From assembly GCF_027579695.1 (NCBI RefSeq), contig NC_083583.1, forward strand, positions 20,064,257-20,128,256: a DNA stretch of 64,000 nt, given 5' to 3'. Below the pieces are notes generated by a model. That model was not told the origin of the DNA. It did not search any database and saw nothing but the letters and a program-made list of their open reading frames with translations. Below are positions 39,959 through 51,838 of the stretch, in pieces. A program made the position numbers and the translations under genes. Position 1 is the first letter of the stretch, and each line of letters starts with the position of its first letter. This stretch comes from Neoarius graeffei (lineage: Eukaryota; Chordata; Actinopteri; Siluriformes; Ariidae).

Positions 39959-41572
39959 CTCTCAGGATTTTCTATCAACTGGGAGAAAAGCGAACTTACA
40001 GTATGCCAGTCTCCACTGTAGTTAACAAGGCATATTTGCAATCCATTCCATTTAAGAAATCCTACAAAGCTTTTACATATTTAGGAGTGACTGTCACCAA
40101 AAACCCAAACGATCTCCTCCGATTAAACTGGGAAAGCAAAATTGAGCAAGTCAAAACCAATATCGAGTTTTGGAAAACCCTCCCAATATCCATGGCTGGG
40201 AAGATGAATGCAATCAAGATGATCGTATTGCCCCTCTTTCTCCATCTTTTCCAGTCCATTCCATGTTTTATTGCGCAATCACACTTCAAGCAGTTAGACT
40301 CGATTATTATACCTTTCATTTGGAGTTATAAAACTGTTAGAATCTCTAAAAAATACCTATCAAAACCAAAGGACTTGGGAGGTTTTGCTTTACCGAATTT
40401 TAAGTTGTATTATTGGGCTGCGTACCTAACTATTCTTGCATGGTGGAAGAAGGGTCCTGCTTCTGAGGCAGAGTCCTGCCCTGCATGGTTGTGTACGGAA
40501 AGAATGCTTTGCCAAAAAACTTCATTATCGGCTCTTCTTAACAGTCCCGCTACTGTTAAAAAGGCATACTTTAATAACAGTTTTGTAATTGGCAACACCA
40601 TAAGAATCTGGAAGCAGATAAAACATTACATAGAGGCTCCAAAAACCTATTTGGACACCCCAATATGTGAAAACCATTCCTTTTTTTTACCAGGTCTGAC
40701 TGATAGTGTTTTCCTCCTCTGGAAACGGAAAGGCATTTGCAACATAGATGACCTATAGATTAACTGCATTTTGCCTCATACCCACAACTTGTAGCTAAAT
40801 ATGACATTCCTAAATCTGGCCTTTTTTGATACTTTCAAATTCGAAATTATGTCAGGACGCATTTACCCAACTTTGAAATTCTGGTAGAGCATGAGGCCCT
40901 TGAGGCAACAAACAAATTTGACCCTGCTGCTAAAGGGGCAGTTTCATTCTTTTACCGGATCTTGCACAACAATATTCCATTGAACACAGCAAGTATTAGG
41001 CAGGCATGGAAAGATGAGCTGAATGCAGAATTGGAAGATGACGTATGTGATGAATGTTTAAAAAGTATACATGATTGCTCTGTGAATGCCAGGCATTGCT
41101 TTATGCAGTTTAAGACATTACATAGACTCTGTTATTACAGAGAAAAACTGCACAGTTTCTTTCCTGATGTTTCACCCATTTGCAACAGATTCAAGTCTAC
41201 GACTGGTAACCTTTTTTGGTTATGTAGTAAACTGTACACATACGGTACTGAAAAAGTATTTTTCATTGCTTCTCTATGGATTATGGGAAATGTTGGGAGC
41301 CTGATCCGCTTGTAGCCATTCTTGGGGCAACTACCCCTTTGTCTTCTGCCAATAAATATGAGAAAAAGGCTATCCTATTTGGAACTGTGATTGCAAAGAA
41401 GTTAATCCTCCGGGCGTGGAGGTCGGACATTGCACCCACGTACGATCTGTGGTTGAGAGAAATGGCAAATATGCTTCACCTGGAGAGACTGAGACTTTAT
41501 AATGAAGACAGGGGAGACATGTTTAAAAAGATGTGGGACCCTGTGCTGCAACTGTTTCAACGAAAGGACTAA
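39959..41572 (+). pseudogene. L1-type ORF2 C-terminal part, frameshifted
   Basis: The frame opens with SGFSINWEKSELT, shifts, and continues as FKKSYKAFTYLGVTVTKN, WKTLPISMAGKMNAIKMIVL and LGGFALPNFKLYYWAAYLTI to about 40758. Further pieces lie at 40930-41315 (IPLNTASIRQAWKDEL) and 41276-41572 (WRSDIAPTYDLWLREMANML). These motifs are typical of the region behind the RT of fish L1/Tx1 elements. At least three frame changes and a stop at 40758 make it a pseudogene. Confidence 0.85.
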
Positions 41573-42070
41573 TGTGTCGATCATTGTGAAACACCTTGCT
41601 GTGTGTATTTCTCATTTTACTATTCACTTTGTACAATTTTTTTAAAAAATATGTATGTTTAGTTTTTTTGTCATAACTGTGGCCTTGTTATCTCTTTACA
41701 TGATGAGCTGATCCTGTTCATGTTTTATTTGTTAGTTTTGGGGTGGGAGGAGGGTCTTTTTTTTCTTTTATCTGTTCGTCCTGTGTTTTTTTTCCATTTT
41801 GAAAAGCAATAAACATACAGTTAGGTCCATAAATATTTGGACAGAGACAACATTTTTCTAATTTTGGTTCTGTACATTACCACAATGAATTTTGAACAAA
41901 GCAATTCAGATGCAGTTGAAGTTCAGACTTTCAGCTTTAATTCAGTGGGTTGAACAAAATGATTGCATACAAATGTGAGGAACTAAAGCATTTTTTAAAC
42001 ACAATCCCTTTATTTCAGGGGCTCAAAAGTAACTGGACAAATTAAATAATTGTAAATAAAATGCTCATTT

Positions 42071-43490
42071 CTAATACTTGGTTGAAAACCCTTTGTTGGC
42101 AATGACTGCCTGAAGTCTTGAACTCATGGACATCACCAGACGCTGTGTTTCTTCCTTTTTAATGCTCTGCCAGGCCTTTACTGCAGCGGTTTTCAGTTGC
42201 TGTTTGTTTGTGGGCCTTTCTGTCTGAAGTTTAGTCTTTAACAAGTGAAATGCATGCTCAATTGGGTTGAGATCAGGTGACTGACTTGGCCATTCAAGAA
42301 TATTCCACTTCTTTGCTTTAATAAACTCCTGGGTTGCTTTGGCTTTATGTTTTGGGTCATTGTCCATCTGTATTATGAAACACCGACCAATCAGTTTGGC
42401 TGCATTTGGCTGGATTTGAGCACACAGTATGTCTCTGAATACCTCAGAATTCATCCAGCTGCTTCTGTCCTGTGTCACATCATCAATAAACACTAGTGAC
42501 CCAGTGCCACTGGCAGCCATGCATGCCCAACCCATCACACTGCCTCCGCTGTGTTTTACAGATGATGTGGTATGCTTTGGATCATGAGCTGTACCACGCC
42601 TTCGCCATAGTTTTTTCTTTCCATCATTCTGGTAGAGGTTGATCTTGGTTTCATCTGTCCAAAGAATGTTCTTCCAGAACTGTGCTGGCTTTTTTAGATG
42701 TTTTTTAGCAAAGTCCAATCTAGCCTTTTTATTCTTGAGGCTTATGAGTGTCTTGCACCATGCAGTGAATCCTCTGTATTTACTTTCATGCAGTCTTCTC
42801 TTTATGGTAGATTTGGATATTGATACGCCTACCTCCTGGAGAGTGTTGTTCACTTGGTTGGCTGTTGTGAAGGGGTTTCTCTTCACCATGGAAATTATTC
42901 TGCAATCATCCACCACTGTTGTCTTCTGTGGGCATCCAGGTCTTTTTGCATTGATGAGTTCACCAGTGCTTTCTTTCTTTCTCAGGATGTACCAAACTGT
43001 AGATTTTGCCACTCCTAATATTGTAGCAATTTCTCATCTCATCTCATCTCATTATCTCTAGCCGCTTTATCCTTCTACAGGGTCGCAGGCAAGCTGGAGC
43101 CTATCCCAGCTGACTACGGGCGAAAGGCGGGGTACACCCTGGACAAGTCGCCAGGTCATCACAGGGCTGACACATAGACACAGACAACCATTCACACTCA
43201 CATTCACACCTACGGTCAATTTAGAGTCACCAGTTAACCTAACCTGCATGTCTTTGGACTGTGGGGGAAACCGGAGCACCCGGAGGAAACCCACGCGGAC
43301 ACGGGGAGAACATGCAAACTCCACACAGAAAGGCCCTCGCCGGCCCCGGGGCTCGAACCCAGGACCTTCTTGCTGTGAGGCGACAGCGCTAACCACTACA
43401 CCACCGTGCCGCCCAGCAATTTCTCAGATGGGTTTTTTTCTGTTTTCGCAGCTTAAGGATGGCTTGTTTCACCTGCATGGAGAGCTCCTT
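42071..43490 (-). pseudogene. Tc1 transposase interrupted by a SINE
   Basis: The C-terminal 313 codons (43012-42071) are open and start in the second part of the HTH region (AKSTVWYILRKKESTGELIN). The catalytic triad looks complete: WTDETKINLYQ, QMDNDPKHKAKA and SPDLNPIEHAFHLL give D, D and E. Upstream of the SINE the N-terminal part continues at 43490-43427 (MQVKQAILKLRKQKK) with a one-base shift and a stop. So the catalytic domain is intact but the DNA-binding start is broken by the SINE and by small lesions. Confidence 0.88.
43037..43414 (-). mobile_element. SINE inside the Tc1 transposase gene
   Basis: The 12-bp duplication agcaatttctca lies at 43025-43036 and 43415-43426, in the coding region of the HTH domain. 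Complete TGAGA-tail copy, near-identical to others. Confidence 0.95.
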
Positions 43491-43967
43491 TGACCGCAGG
43501 TTTTCTTCACAGCAAAATCTTCCAAATGCAAGCACCACACCTCAAATCAACTCCAGGCCTTTTATCTGCTTAATTGAGAATGACATAACGAAGGAATTGC
43601 CCACACCTGCCCATGAAATAGCCTTTGAGTCAATTGTCCAATTACTTTTGGTCCCTTTAAAAACAGGGTGGCACATGTTAAGGAGCTGAAACTCCTAAAC
43701 CCTTCATCCAATTTTAATGTGGATACCCTAAAATGAAAGCTGAAAGTCTGGACTTTATGTCCATGCCCATTATATAACTATAACCTGAACATGTTTCAGT
43801 AAACAGGTTAAAAAAACAAAATTTGTGTCAGTGTCCAAATATATATGGACCTAACTGTATATATAAAAAAAAGCTTGTGTTGATGAAAAATATCATGGAA
43901 CCAGTAACTAGCTATATAAAAGCAATCTAATAACATCACATTTCAGCTTGTATCCTATATTTGAACA

Positions 43968-44097
43968 TCAAAATTGATTATGTAGCCCAATATTGTTTTT
44001 GTACCATTATCAGGAGCCTGGGGCTGGCCACCGGAAGTTCCCAACCACGTAGTGGATTGTGGGATACGTGAAAGGGGTGAATAATAGTGGAGAGGAT
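43968..44097. repeat. Inverted repeat arm, partner of 37731-37868
   Basis: Mirror of 37731-37868 (gtaccattatcaggagcctg, ggccaccggaagttcccaac, gtagtggattgtgggatacg). Confidence 0.75.
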
Positions 44098-44105
44098 ATA
44101 TATAT

Positions 44106-44565
44106 TACCGCTGCTGGCATAATTGGGCCCTACTTTTTTGACACCCCAACAGTGACATCAGACATCTACTTACAGATGGTGCAGCAGTACACCACTGATG
44201 AACTTCCACTATAGATCCGATTGGCGGGGTATTTCCAACAGGATGGCGCACCGCCACATTTTGACCGTAATGTTCATGTTTATCTCAACCACACATTTCC
44301 AGGTCAATGGATAGGTCACGGTGGACCATTGCCATGGCCTCGACACTCCCCTGATTTGACGCCCTGTGATTTCTGGTTATGGGGTATGGTGAAGGAGCGC
44401 GTATATAGCAGGAAAGTTTGTGATATCAGTGACCTCAAGGACAGAATAAGGGCTGTGGTATCATCTATTCCCTGCGAAATGTGTGTCCAGGCTTTAAATG
44501 GTACTATTGCTCACTGGTTTTTGTGTGTTGAACACGATGGCAAACAGGTTGAGACCATCCTGTAA
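44106..44565 (+). pseudogene. Mariner-like transposase C-terminal fragment
   Basis: A leading piece, ITAAGIIGPYFFDTPTVTSD, ends in a stop near 44213. The same frame then continues as GYFQQDGAPPHFDRNVHVYL (second catalytic Asp), PLPWPRHSPDLTPCDFWLWG (third acidic residue, Asp) and KERVYSRKVCDISDLKDRIR to 44565. The QQDGAPPH and SPDLTPCDFWLWG pair is typical of mariner-type DDE enzymes with a third Asp. The N-terminal HTH and first Asp are missing. The terminal copy structure is inferred from the flanking inverted repeats. Confidence 0.75.
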
Positions 44566-44619
44566 AGCATCTTGCACATATGATGTATGTTTTGTTTTAT
44601 GAATAAATGGTTTCTACCA

Positions 44620-44950
44620 GGTGGCATGGTGGTGTAGTGGTTAGCATTGTTGCCTCACAGCAAGAAGGTCCTGGGTTCGAGCCCAGCAGCTGGCGAGGGC
44701 CTTTCTGTGTGGAGTTCGCATGTTGTCTGCATGGGTGTGCTCTGGTTTCCCCCACAGTCCAAAGACATGCAGGTTAGGCTAATTGGTGGCTCTAAATTGA
44801 CCATGATTGTGAATGATTGTTTGTCTCTGTGATAACCTGGCGACTTGTCCAGGGTGTATCCTGCCTCTCACCCATAGTCAGCTGGGATAGGCTCCAGCTT
44901 GCCTGTGACCCTATAGAACAGGATAAGCGGCTACAGATAATGGATGGATG
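44620..44950 (+). mobile_element. SINE, GATGG-tail type, target of the Gypsy insertion
   Basis: Runs from ggtggcatggtggtgtagtg to gataatggatggatg. The tail is continued on the far side of the Gypsy element as gatgga (56015-56020), so the LTR element landed in the SINE tail. Confidence 0.88.
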
Positions 44951-45295
44951 TGTACCGGGTCACAGCACCCGTGAGCAGTTGTATAGCTGAAATTGAAGAA
45001 ACAAAAGGATGACACGGGAGAAGTGGCTTGTCTTCACTGAATTCCTCTCAGCTATGAGAGGGGCCAGTGAGATGCAGGTGAACCAGAATCTCACAGTGCC
45101 TCCTACTGGTCGGAACAGAGCAACTGCATATACTCCATCTAGCTTTATGAACATATTATCTGCACTGTAAATAGACCCCCTTTTTTTTTAAAGCAAAACA
45201 AAACTTATTTATAATGTAAAATTATAAAGCTTATTTAAAACAACAAATATTCAAATTATATTCACAAATGTGAACACACATTAGTGGGCTTCACA
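44951..45295 (-). repeat. 3' LTR of the Gypsy element
   Basis: 345 bp, TGTGAAGCCC...ACA on the minus strand. Compared with the 5' LTR it has a 6-bp deletion next to its end, a few small indels and about a dozen substitutions by eye. A purine-rich tract, AGGGAGCA, lies just inside (45303-45296). GATG flanks both LTRs (44947-44950 and 56015-56018). Confidence 0.9.
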
Positions 45296-45396
45296 TGCTC
45301 CCTGACAAAATAAAAATGTCTCCTGACATTCACCAAAACACTTCCTAAACTTCTAACGGCTTTTCAACTTTAAGAGTTCACTACTTCAATCTCTCC

Positions 45397-47580
45397 TTAA
45401 CAGCAAAAAATTGTGGGTGGAATGTATGGAGTTGGTGTATATGGCATGTACGGTGTTTGGGTGTACGAAATGGGGTGTGTGCATGATGTACAAATAGATG
45501 GAATGTATGGCAAGAGTGACAGTGAAGGTGAAGTGTGGTGAGGTGCAACTGTGACAGGTGAGTATGGCACTGTCTGAGCAGAAATCAAGTTAACATTAGC
45601 ATATGATCGCACTGATGGCTCACCCAATGACTCATATGTGAAAATTTGTCGAGGTTTCCTCTCACGTGCAGACCTTCTAATCTCTGTCTGATTATGCTCA
45701 ACAGGAGGGGTAAGGGGTTGGTTTTCTGTATCAGGGTGTAGGTGTTCTTTGACTCCATCTTCTTCCTCAGGTCTGATGAGAACATGTAGGTTTTCATCCA
45801 TGTTTTGTTCCCCTACACTTTCTGTAGGTAACAGCCTGGGGTCTGGTAAGTACTCAGGTACAGTATGACCTTCTTCCCTCACAGGTTCTAGAGCAACTGA
45901 GTCTCTTACAAGGTTTTGACAAGGGTTTCTCTGAGGCAAAGTAGGTTTCTCATGGTGGGTAAGAGGTCTTTCTTCAGTTCTCTCTGCAGGTATCCTGAGC
46001 CAGTAATGTGAGGCACATTCGTCATCTGAATCAAAGTTGTCACTCTCATCTGTTCCTTTTTGTTTGTCTGTCTGATTTTCTCGTCTTTGTCTGTGTTTTG
46101 GTCTCTTTTCAGGGATACACCTGGCATGGGGTGGAGTAACTTCAATGGGCAAGTCATTTACTAGCAACAGGAGATTGCGGTGTAGTGTTCTGGCTTTTTT
46201 GCGGTCTCCAGTTTCAAGACAAACAATATACACTGGACTCTCAGCAAGCTGACTTTTGACTATGTAAACAGTCTTCTCCCAGTATGATCTTAATTTGCCT
46301 GGTCCTCCACGTTTGCTGAGATTCCTTACCAGAACCTGGTCTCCTGGCTGCAACACCACTCCTTTTGCTTTCCTGTCATAAGTTACTTTCTCTCTTGCAC
46401 TGGACTTTCTGCTGTTTTCACTTGCAATTCGGTAAGCTTCTGACATTCTCTCAGCCCATTTTTCTGCATAACCCCTTGGTGAGTATGATTCCTTCTCTCC
46501 AGCTAACCCAAACATCAAGTCAACCGGGAGATGTGGATGACGGCCATAGAGGAGGAAAAAGGGTGAGTAACCAGTCGACTCGTGTCGAGTGCAGTTATAC
46601 GCGTGGATAACATGTGGGAGGCAATCCTTCCACCGCAGTTTCTCACGTTCCGTCAGTGTTCTCAACATCTGGAGTATGGTGCGATTCAAATGCTCAGCTG
46701 GATTGCCTTGTGGGTGGTATGGCGTTGTCCTCGAGTGGCCTACTCCAGACAGTTGCTGCAATGTTTGGAACAGTTTGTTCTCAAATTCTCTGTCTTGGTC
46801 GTGATGCAGTTTGGAGGGATACCCAAACCGGGGTATGAAGTCACTGAAAATCAGCTCAGCAGCTGTCTTCCCACTCTTGTTCCTTGTGGGATACGCTTGT
46901 GCAAATCTAGTGAAATGATCAAGCACCACTAGAATATATTCATAGCCTCCACAACTGGCTTCCAAATGCAAGTAGTCAATGCACACAAGTTCTAAAGTGA
47001 AGCTTGATGTGATGCTACCCATAAGAGCACAGTCATGCGTGACAGGCTTCTTGGCTTTAATGCATGGACATTTTTGAGTGACATAGTCCTCTATTTCTTT
47101 TGCCATAATTGGCCAATAGAATCTCTCTCTCGCAAGGTGAAGCACCATTTCTGTGCCGACATGGCCCATTTCATTGTGCAGATACTTCAGAGCTAGTGTT
47201 CTGTATTTGGAGGGGAGCACCAACTGCTTTTGATCATTCATCCGTAGGTACAGGAGGTCATTTTCCAGGTATAACCTGCTCCATTCTTGAAGCATCCTTT
47301 GAGTGGTTCTACTTGCCGTTTTGCGTACTTCATCTGTTATTTTGGTGTTTGATGCTTTTAACTCTATTATCTGACTTATGGCTTGATCCTCTCTCTGTGC
47401 TTTTACAAGATCATCATGGCTAATGTTTGACAGGTTAGGATGAGGCTGTTGATGCAGGTCCGGGGAGGAGATGTTTAGTGCTGCAACCCAGGCCACATCT
47501 TTGCGCTTAGCTGCCTGACTACCATCCCATGTGGTACGTACGGCTTCATCTGAGAGCTTCTGAGAGACACAGGAAATCAT
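45397..47580 (-). pseudogene. Gypsy integrase domain and C-terminal tail
   Basis: A 727-codon open frame. Near residues 130-175 the zinc-binding module H-x4-H...C-x-C is visible ([11 protein letters not shown]..., [11 protein letters not shown]; spacing of the Cys pair is unusual). The DDE core follows: Asp in [11 protein letters not shown], Asp in [11 protein letters not shown] and Glu in [14 protein letters not shown]. After [20 protein letters not shown] comes a long charged tail. The start codon shown is an accident: the frame is joined to RNase H in the original gene but the L2 insertion separates them. It inserts the DNA copy into the chromosome. The domain itself looks undamaged. Confidence 0.9.
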
Positions 47581-47582
47581 TC

Positions 47583-47889
47583 CTACCTGTTGCAGTCAAG
47601 CTGTACAATGCCACTGTATAACTGTGGTACACTGTCTTACCATGTATACTGTATCCTTAACTCAGGTGCAATATATGTATATAGGAATCATTGTATATAA
47701 AATCACTTCATTTTGATTTTACTTAAGTTATTGAACTTATTTAAATGTATTTTATTTTTATTTATTCTTTTTTCAGACAATTTTATCTTCTATTTTTAGA
47801 CATGTTTACTTCTTCTTTGATTCAGGAGCTTGGTAGCAAATTTGAATTTCCCTCCAGGGATTAATAAAGTAATTCTGATTCTGATTCTC
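47583..47889 (+). mobile_element. L2-type LINE 3' tail inside the Gypsy pol
   Basis: Ends with ccctccagggattaataaag and then (attctg)n at 47872-47889, the familiar terminus of fish L2/Maui-type LINEs. It is only the 3' end (about 300 bp, 5' truncated), inserted opposite to the Gypsy gene between RNase H and integrase. Confidence 0.75.
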
Positions 47890-47894
47890 TGTGC

Positions 47895-48340
47895 AAGCCA
47901 TCTCATATTTCTCCATATCCAGAGGAAGGTGAGACAGTGTCTACGTCCACATTTGATTTTCCCGGTCTATATTTTATATCAAACCGGAAATCTGAGAGTT
48001 CATCAACCCACCTATGGCCGACTGCATTTAGCTTCGCTGTACTCATGACATAGGTCAGTGGGTTGTTGTCCGTATAGATGGTGAAATGTGGTGAGTACTA
48101 CAAGTAGTCATGGAATTTCTCACACACAGCCCATTTCAATGCGAGGAATTCCAGTTTTCCACTGTGCAGATGGTAGTTGCATTCGGATGGCATGAGGGTC
48201 CTTGAGCCATATCCAATAACTCTCAGTTTTCCATTCTGGCGCTGGTATAGAACAGCTCCTAAGCCCTTATCTGATGCATCAGTATGTAGGGTGAAAGGCA
48301 GGTTAAAGTCCGGATAGGCCAGAACAGGTGGATTTGTCAG
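47895..48340 (-). pseudogene. Gypsy RNase H domain
   Basis: Minus-strand translation with frame breaks gives LHTDASDKGLGAVLYQ, SRTLMPSECNYHLHSGKLEF, LALKWAVCEKFHDYL and FTIYTDNNPLTYV. These are the TDAS, E-LA and TDNNPL signatures of Gypsy RNase H. At least one stop (after HDYL) is present. Confidence 0.8.
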
Positions 48341-48555
48341 GAGGGTGACCAGTTGTTCAAGGGCTTCCTGATGTTCAGTGGTCCAGTTAACAGGCTCTCA
48401 GGAAGGCAGCTGCGGACGTTTTGTGTTTCTCCCTCGTACTTCAGTCTTAGCTTTCCCTGGCTTATTTTGGAGCAGCTCATAAATGGGTTTTGCAATCCGG
48501 GAAAATCTTGGATGTATGAGCGGTAATAGCCCAGAAACCCAGTCAAGTCAGTCAA
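48341..48555 (-). pseudogene. Gypsy RT-RNase H connection, 3' side of LINE insertion
   Basis: TDLTGFLGYYRSYIQDFPGL is the GYYR motif behind the RT of Gypsy elements. It continues the frame ending at 51839 (GEVRKLTD) once the LINE and one TTGACTGAC copy are removed. A frameshift follows after SKIS. Confidence 0.85.
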
Positions 48556-51500
48556 GTCAAGTGCTTTTATTTGTCACATACATTTTACATGTAGTGAAAT
48601 GTTAAAGGGGTCATCAGCTCAGCATATAAATAAATAAATAAGAATAAAAACAACATATGCAAATAAGTAACCGCACTAGAAAAGTAAAAGATGACTCCTG
48701 AAGCATGACATGTAAAAAATAAGTCTAAAATACTAATGAGTAAGTTAAAATAGCCTGGGGATAACAACAAGATTAAAATGAAATGTGCACAGTTAGAAAG
48801 AGGAAAATGAGTCCTCTAACACTGATATAAAAACTGTAGTAAAAGGGATTATTTAAAATGTACTGAGTTTAGCAGTCTAACTGCCTGTGGATAAAAACTC
48901 TTCCTCAGTCTCTCTGTTCGTGCATGGAGACTTCGTAGTCATCTGCCCGAATTCAGCAGGGTAAAGAGGTTAGAGTTTGGGTGTGAGGCATCCTGCATGA
49001 TTTTCCTGGCCCTAGCTCCCACCCTCTTTGTGTATATGTCCATCAGACTCGGTAGGGGGGCTCTGATTGTCCGTTCCGTAGAGCGCACCACTCTCTACAG
49101 TGCTTTCTGGTCACATGCTGTACAGTTCCCAAACCAGGCCGTAATACAGCCTGTTAGGACACTCTCCACCGCTGAGGAGTAAAATGTGGTCAAGATGGAA
49201 GGGGAGACCTTAAACTTCCTCAGTCGACGGAGAAAGTACAGCCGCTGCTTGGATTTCGCTGTGAGGTGTTGTGTTTGTAGTGACCAGGAGAGGTTCTCAG
49301 TCAGATGTACCCCCAGGTACTTGAAGCTGGAGACCCTCTCCACAGGCTCCCCGCTAATGGTGAGTGGTGTATATGTCCTGCTCTGCACCTTCCTGAAGTC
49401 CACCACCATTTCCTTTGTCTTGCTGACATTCAGGGCCAAGTTGTTGGACTGGCACCACAGTGCTAGGTCAGCCACCTCCTTCAGGTAAGCCTGCTCGTTT
49501 TTTTGTGAGATGAGACCCAGCACCACGGTGTCGTCAGCAAATTTGATGATGGAAGTGGAACTGCTGGTGGTTGTGCAGTCGTGTGTGTAGATGTTATAGA
49601 GCAATGGACTTAAAACACAACCCTGGGGCGAGCCAATGTTGAGGGTCAACTTCCCTGAAGTGACACCCCCCCTATTCTGACCACTTGGGGGCGATCTGTG
49701 AGGAAGCTGAGCACCCAATTGCACAACTGGGTGTTAAATCCCAGCGCCCTCATTTTATCAGCCAGGCGAAGGGGGATTATGGTGTTAAATGCTGAACTAT
49801 AATCTATGAACAGCATTCTCACATAATTTCCCCTCCCCTCATCCAGATGGACCAATGTAGTGTGCAGTAGGCTTGAGATGGCATCGTCCCTACTTCTGTT
49901 TGCTCTGTAGGCAAATTGGTGAGGATCGAAAGAACTGGGCAGGGTGTGGCATATATGTTTTTTCATAAGCCTCTCAAAGCACTTCATTACCGCTGATGTA
50001 AGGGCCACTGGGCGGTAGTAATTCAGGCCTGCTGGCTTGCTGTTCTTAGGCACAGGAACAATGATTGATTTTTTAAAGCAAGATGGAACCATGGCTTCAG
50101 CCAGTGACATATTGAAGATCTCAGCATAAACAGGGGCTAGCTGATCAGCGCAGGATCTCAGAATCCTGCCAGGGATCTGATCGGGGCCTGTTGCTTTCCT
50201 CCCATTTACGCCTCTGAACACTCCCCTCACATCACTCTCACTGATAATGAAAGGAGGCGTCCCGTTACCACTAGACTTTTCGGTCACAGCTACCATGGGG
50301 TTAGCAAGGTCAAAGCGAGCATAGAATGTATTTAGCTCATCAGCAAGTGAGGGGTCAGAGCTATGCATGGAGCTGGGCTTGTTTTTAAAATCTGTCATGA
50401 CCCAAAGGCCCTTCCACACACTGGCAGGATCACCAGCCTGGAAGTCAGCTTCCTCTCTGTCCTTGTAGCGGAGCTTTGCAGCCCTCACAGTCCTCCTTAG
50501 GCCATAAACTGCTTCTTTATAGCCTGTCATGTCCCCTGATAGAATGCCAGCCTTGTATGAAGCAGTTCGAGCTGAAAGTGCTTTCCTCACAGTTTTATCT
50601 ATCCAGGGTTTCTGATTTAGGTAAACTTTTATTTTGACAGTTTGTATGATGTCATTGATAAGGAAGTAAATGTAGCTCCCAACCGCGTCCGCATATTCAT
50701 TGATGTCATTTGAAGATACCCGGAAAATCTCCCAATCCGTGTTCTCTAGCGCATCTTGAAGCAACATTTCTGATTGGTCAGTCCAACGTTGTACTGCTTT
50801 CATCACTGGCGCTTCCTGCAAGATCTTGTGTTTATATTTTGGTACTAGGAAAACCGCAACATGGTCGGACTTGTCAAAAGCGGGCATTGGAAGGGCTTTA
50901 TAACAGTCTAAAAACGGAGTATAGCAGTGATCAAGGATATTATCACCCCTCGTTGGAAAGTGGATGTGTTGCTTGAATTCTGGCAGACCGCGGGAAAGTT
51001 TAGCCTTATTGAAGTCACCGAGGACGATGAAGGCAGCCCCAGGGTGACGATGCTGTTGTTTATTTATAACCTCCTGTAGCTCAGATATGGCGATATCAGT
51101 GCTTGCACTTGGGGGGATATAAACTGCAGTCATAATAACTGCTGTGAAATCACGGGGCAGGAAGTGTGGTCTGCATAAGATAGACAAGTGTTCCTGATTA
51201 GGAGTACAGGCATTGGAGAGAACAGTGATGTTCCTTGGCTCACACCACCTGTTGTTGGTCATAAAACAAACTCCCCCGCCCTTGGATTTCCCGGACTCCT
51301 CGGTTCTGTCCATGCGAAGGATGGAAAAGTGGTCGGCAGGCATGATTGAGTGATCCGGTCTTGAAGATGACAGCCAGGATTCAGTAAAACACAGAACATT
51401 GCAGTCCCTGATGTCCCGCTGGAAGGCGATCCTTGCTCTCAAGTCGTCCAGCTTGTTCACTAATGACTGGACATTAGCTAGCAGGATACTGGGCAGAGGT

Positions 51501-51829
51501 GGACAGTTTGCCTTACTTCTCAGTCGATTTTGGATGCCTGCTCGTCTGCCCCTGTGTTTCTTGGTCTGGCGCTTGGGCCTACTTGCGTCTTGAGTCCCAT
51601 CACTGTGCCAGAGTATCTCAGGTGGAAACGCCGTGTTGTTGTCAAAGGGCATGTCGCCAGGTAAGCACTGGTTTCTAATTTCTAGAAGTGTCCCGCGATC
51701 GTATGTAATCATACTTAAAACTGGTCAGTAAAAACTTAAAAAGGGTAAAACCAAAAAAGATAAGGTTAGATAAAGTTAAAATCTACAGAGCGACCCCGAC
51801 GGCGTCTGGACGCAGCCGCGCCATCTAGT
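48556..51829 (-). mobile_element. Near full-length LINE (CR1/L2-like group)
   Basis: The 9-bp duplication TTGACTGAC (minus strand) lies at 48547-48555 and 51830-51838. The element starts on the minus strand with ACTAGATGGCGCGGCTGCGT (5' UTR) and ends with tgacaaataaaagcacttga. It encodes endonuclease and RT. It is 3,274 bp, one of the youngest-looking insertions, though its ORF has a frameshift and stop codons. Confidence 0.9.
48960..51712 (-). pseudogene. LINE endonuclease-reverse transcriptase ORF, frameshifted
   Basis: The main frame 51712-49646 (688 codons) contains an APE-type endonuclease (SILLANVQSLVNKLDDL, NVLCFTESWLSS, MTAVYIPPSAS, FIVLGDFNKAKL, DKSDHVAVFLV) and the RT start (VPVPKNSKPAGLNYYRPVAL, FAYRANRSRDDAISSLLHT, MLFIDYSSAFNTIIPLRLAD). 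At a run of seven G (minus strand, near 49670) the frame slips, and RT continues in 49685-49095 with GSPQGCVLSPLLYNIYTHDC and FADDTVVLGL. A TAG follows CDQKAL at 49092, then further coding-like sequence (ERTIRAPLPSLMDIYTKRVG) to about 48960. The protein nicks DNA and copies its RNA. It is broken here. Confidence 0.9.
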
Positions 51830-51838
51830 GTCAGTCAA

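Larger units (their letters stand above)
41818..43857 (-). mobile_element. Tc1 transposon with both TIRs, SINE inside
   Basis: CAGTTAGGTCCATAAATATTT at the left and its mirrored form (CAGTTAGGTCCATATATATT) at the right. TA lies on both sides (41816-41817, 43858-43859). It is inserted in the A-rich tail of the L1. The interior carries the minus-strand transposase, cut by a SINE. Confidence 0.92.
38139..43868 (+). mobile_element. 5'-truncated L1-type LINE, with nested LINE and Tc1
   Basis: It is flanked by the 16-bp duplication aaaagcttgtgttgat (38123-38138 and 43869-43884). The element begins at the reverse-transcriptase active site (ADDILLNISQPQESIPPLLT, + strand), is split by a LINE at 38215-39958, resumes with SGFSINWEKSELTV, and runs to an A-rich tail that is itself split by a Tc1 (41818-43857). 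Residual tail tataaaaaaaa follows the Tc1. The layout is fully consistent with target-primed insertion truncated at the RT catalytic motif. Confidence 0.85.

Noticed and set aside
47109-47423. Plus-strand frames over the Gypsy integrase
   Set aside because: Shadows of the 727-codon minus-strand integrase frame.
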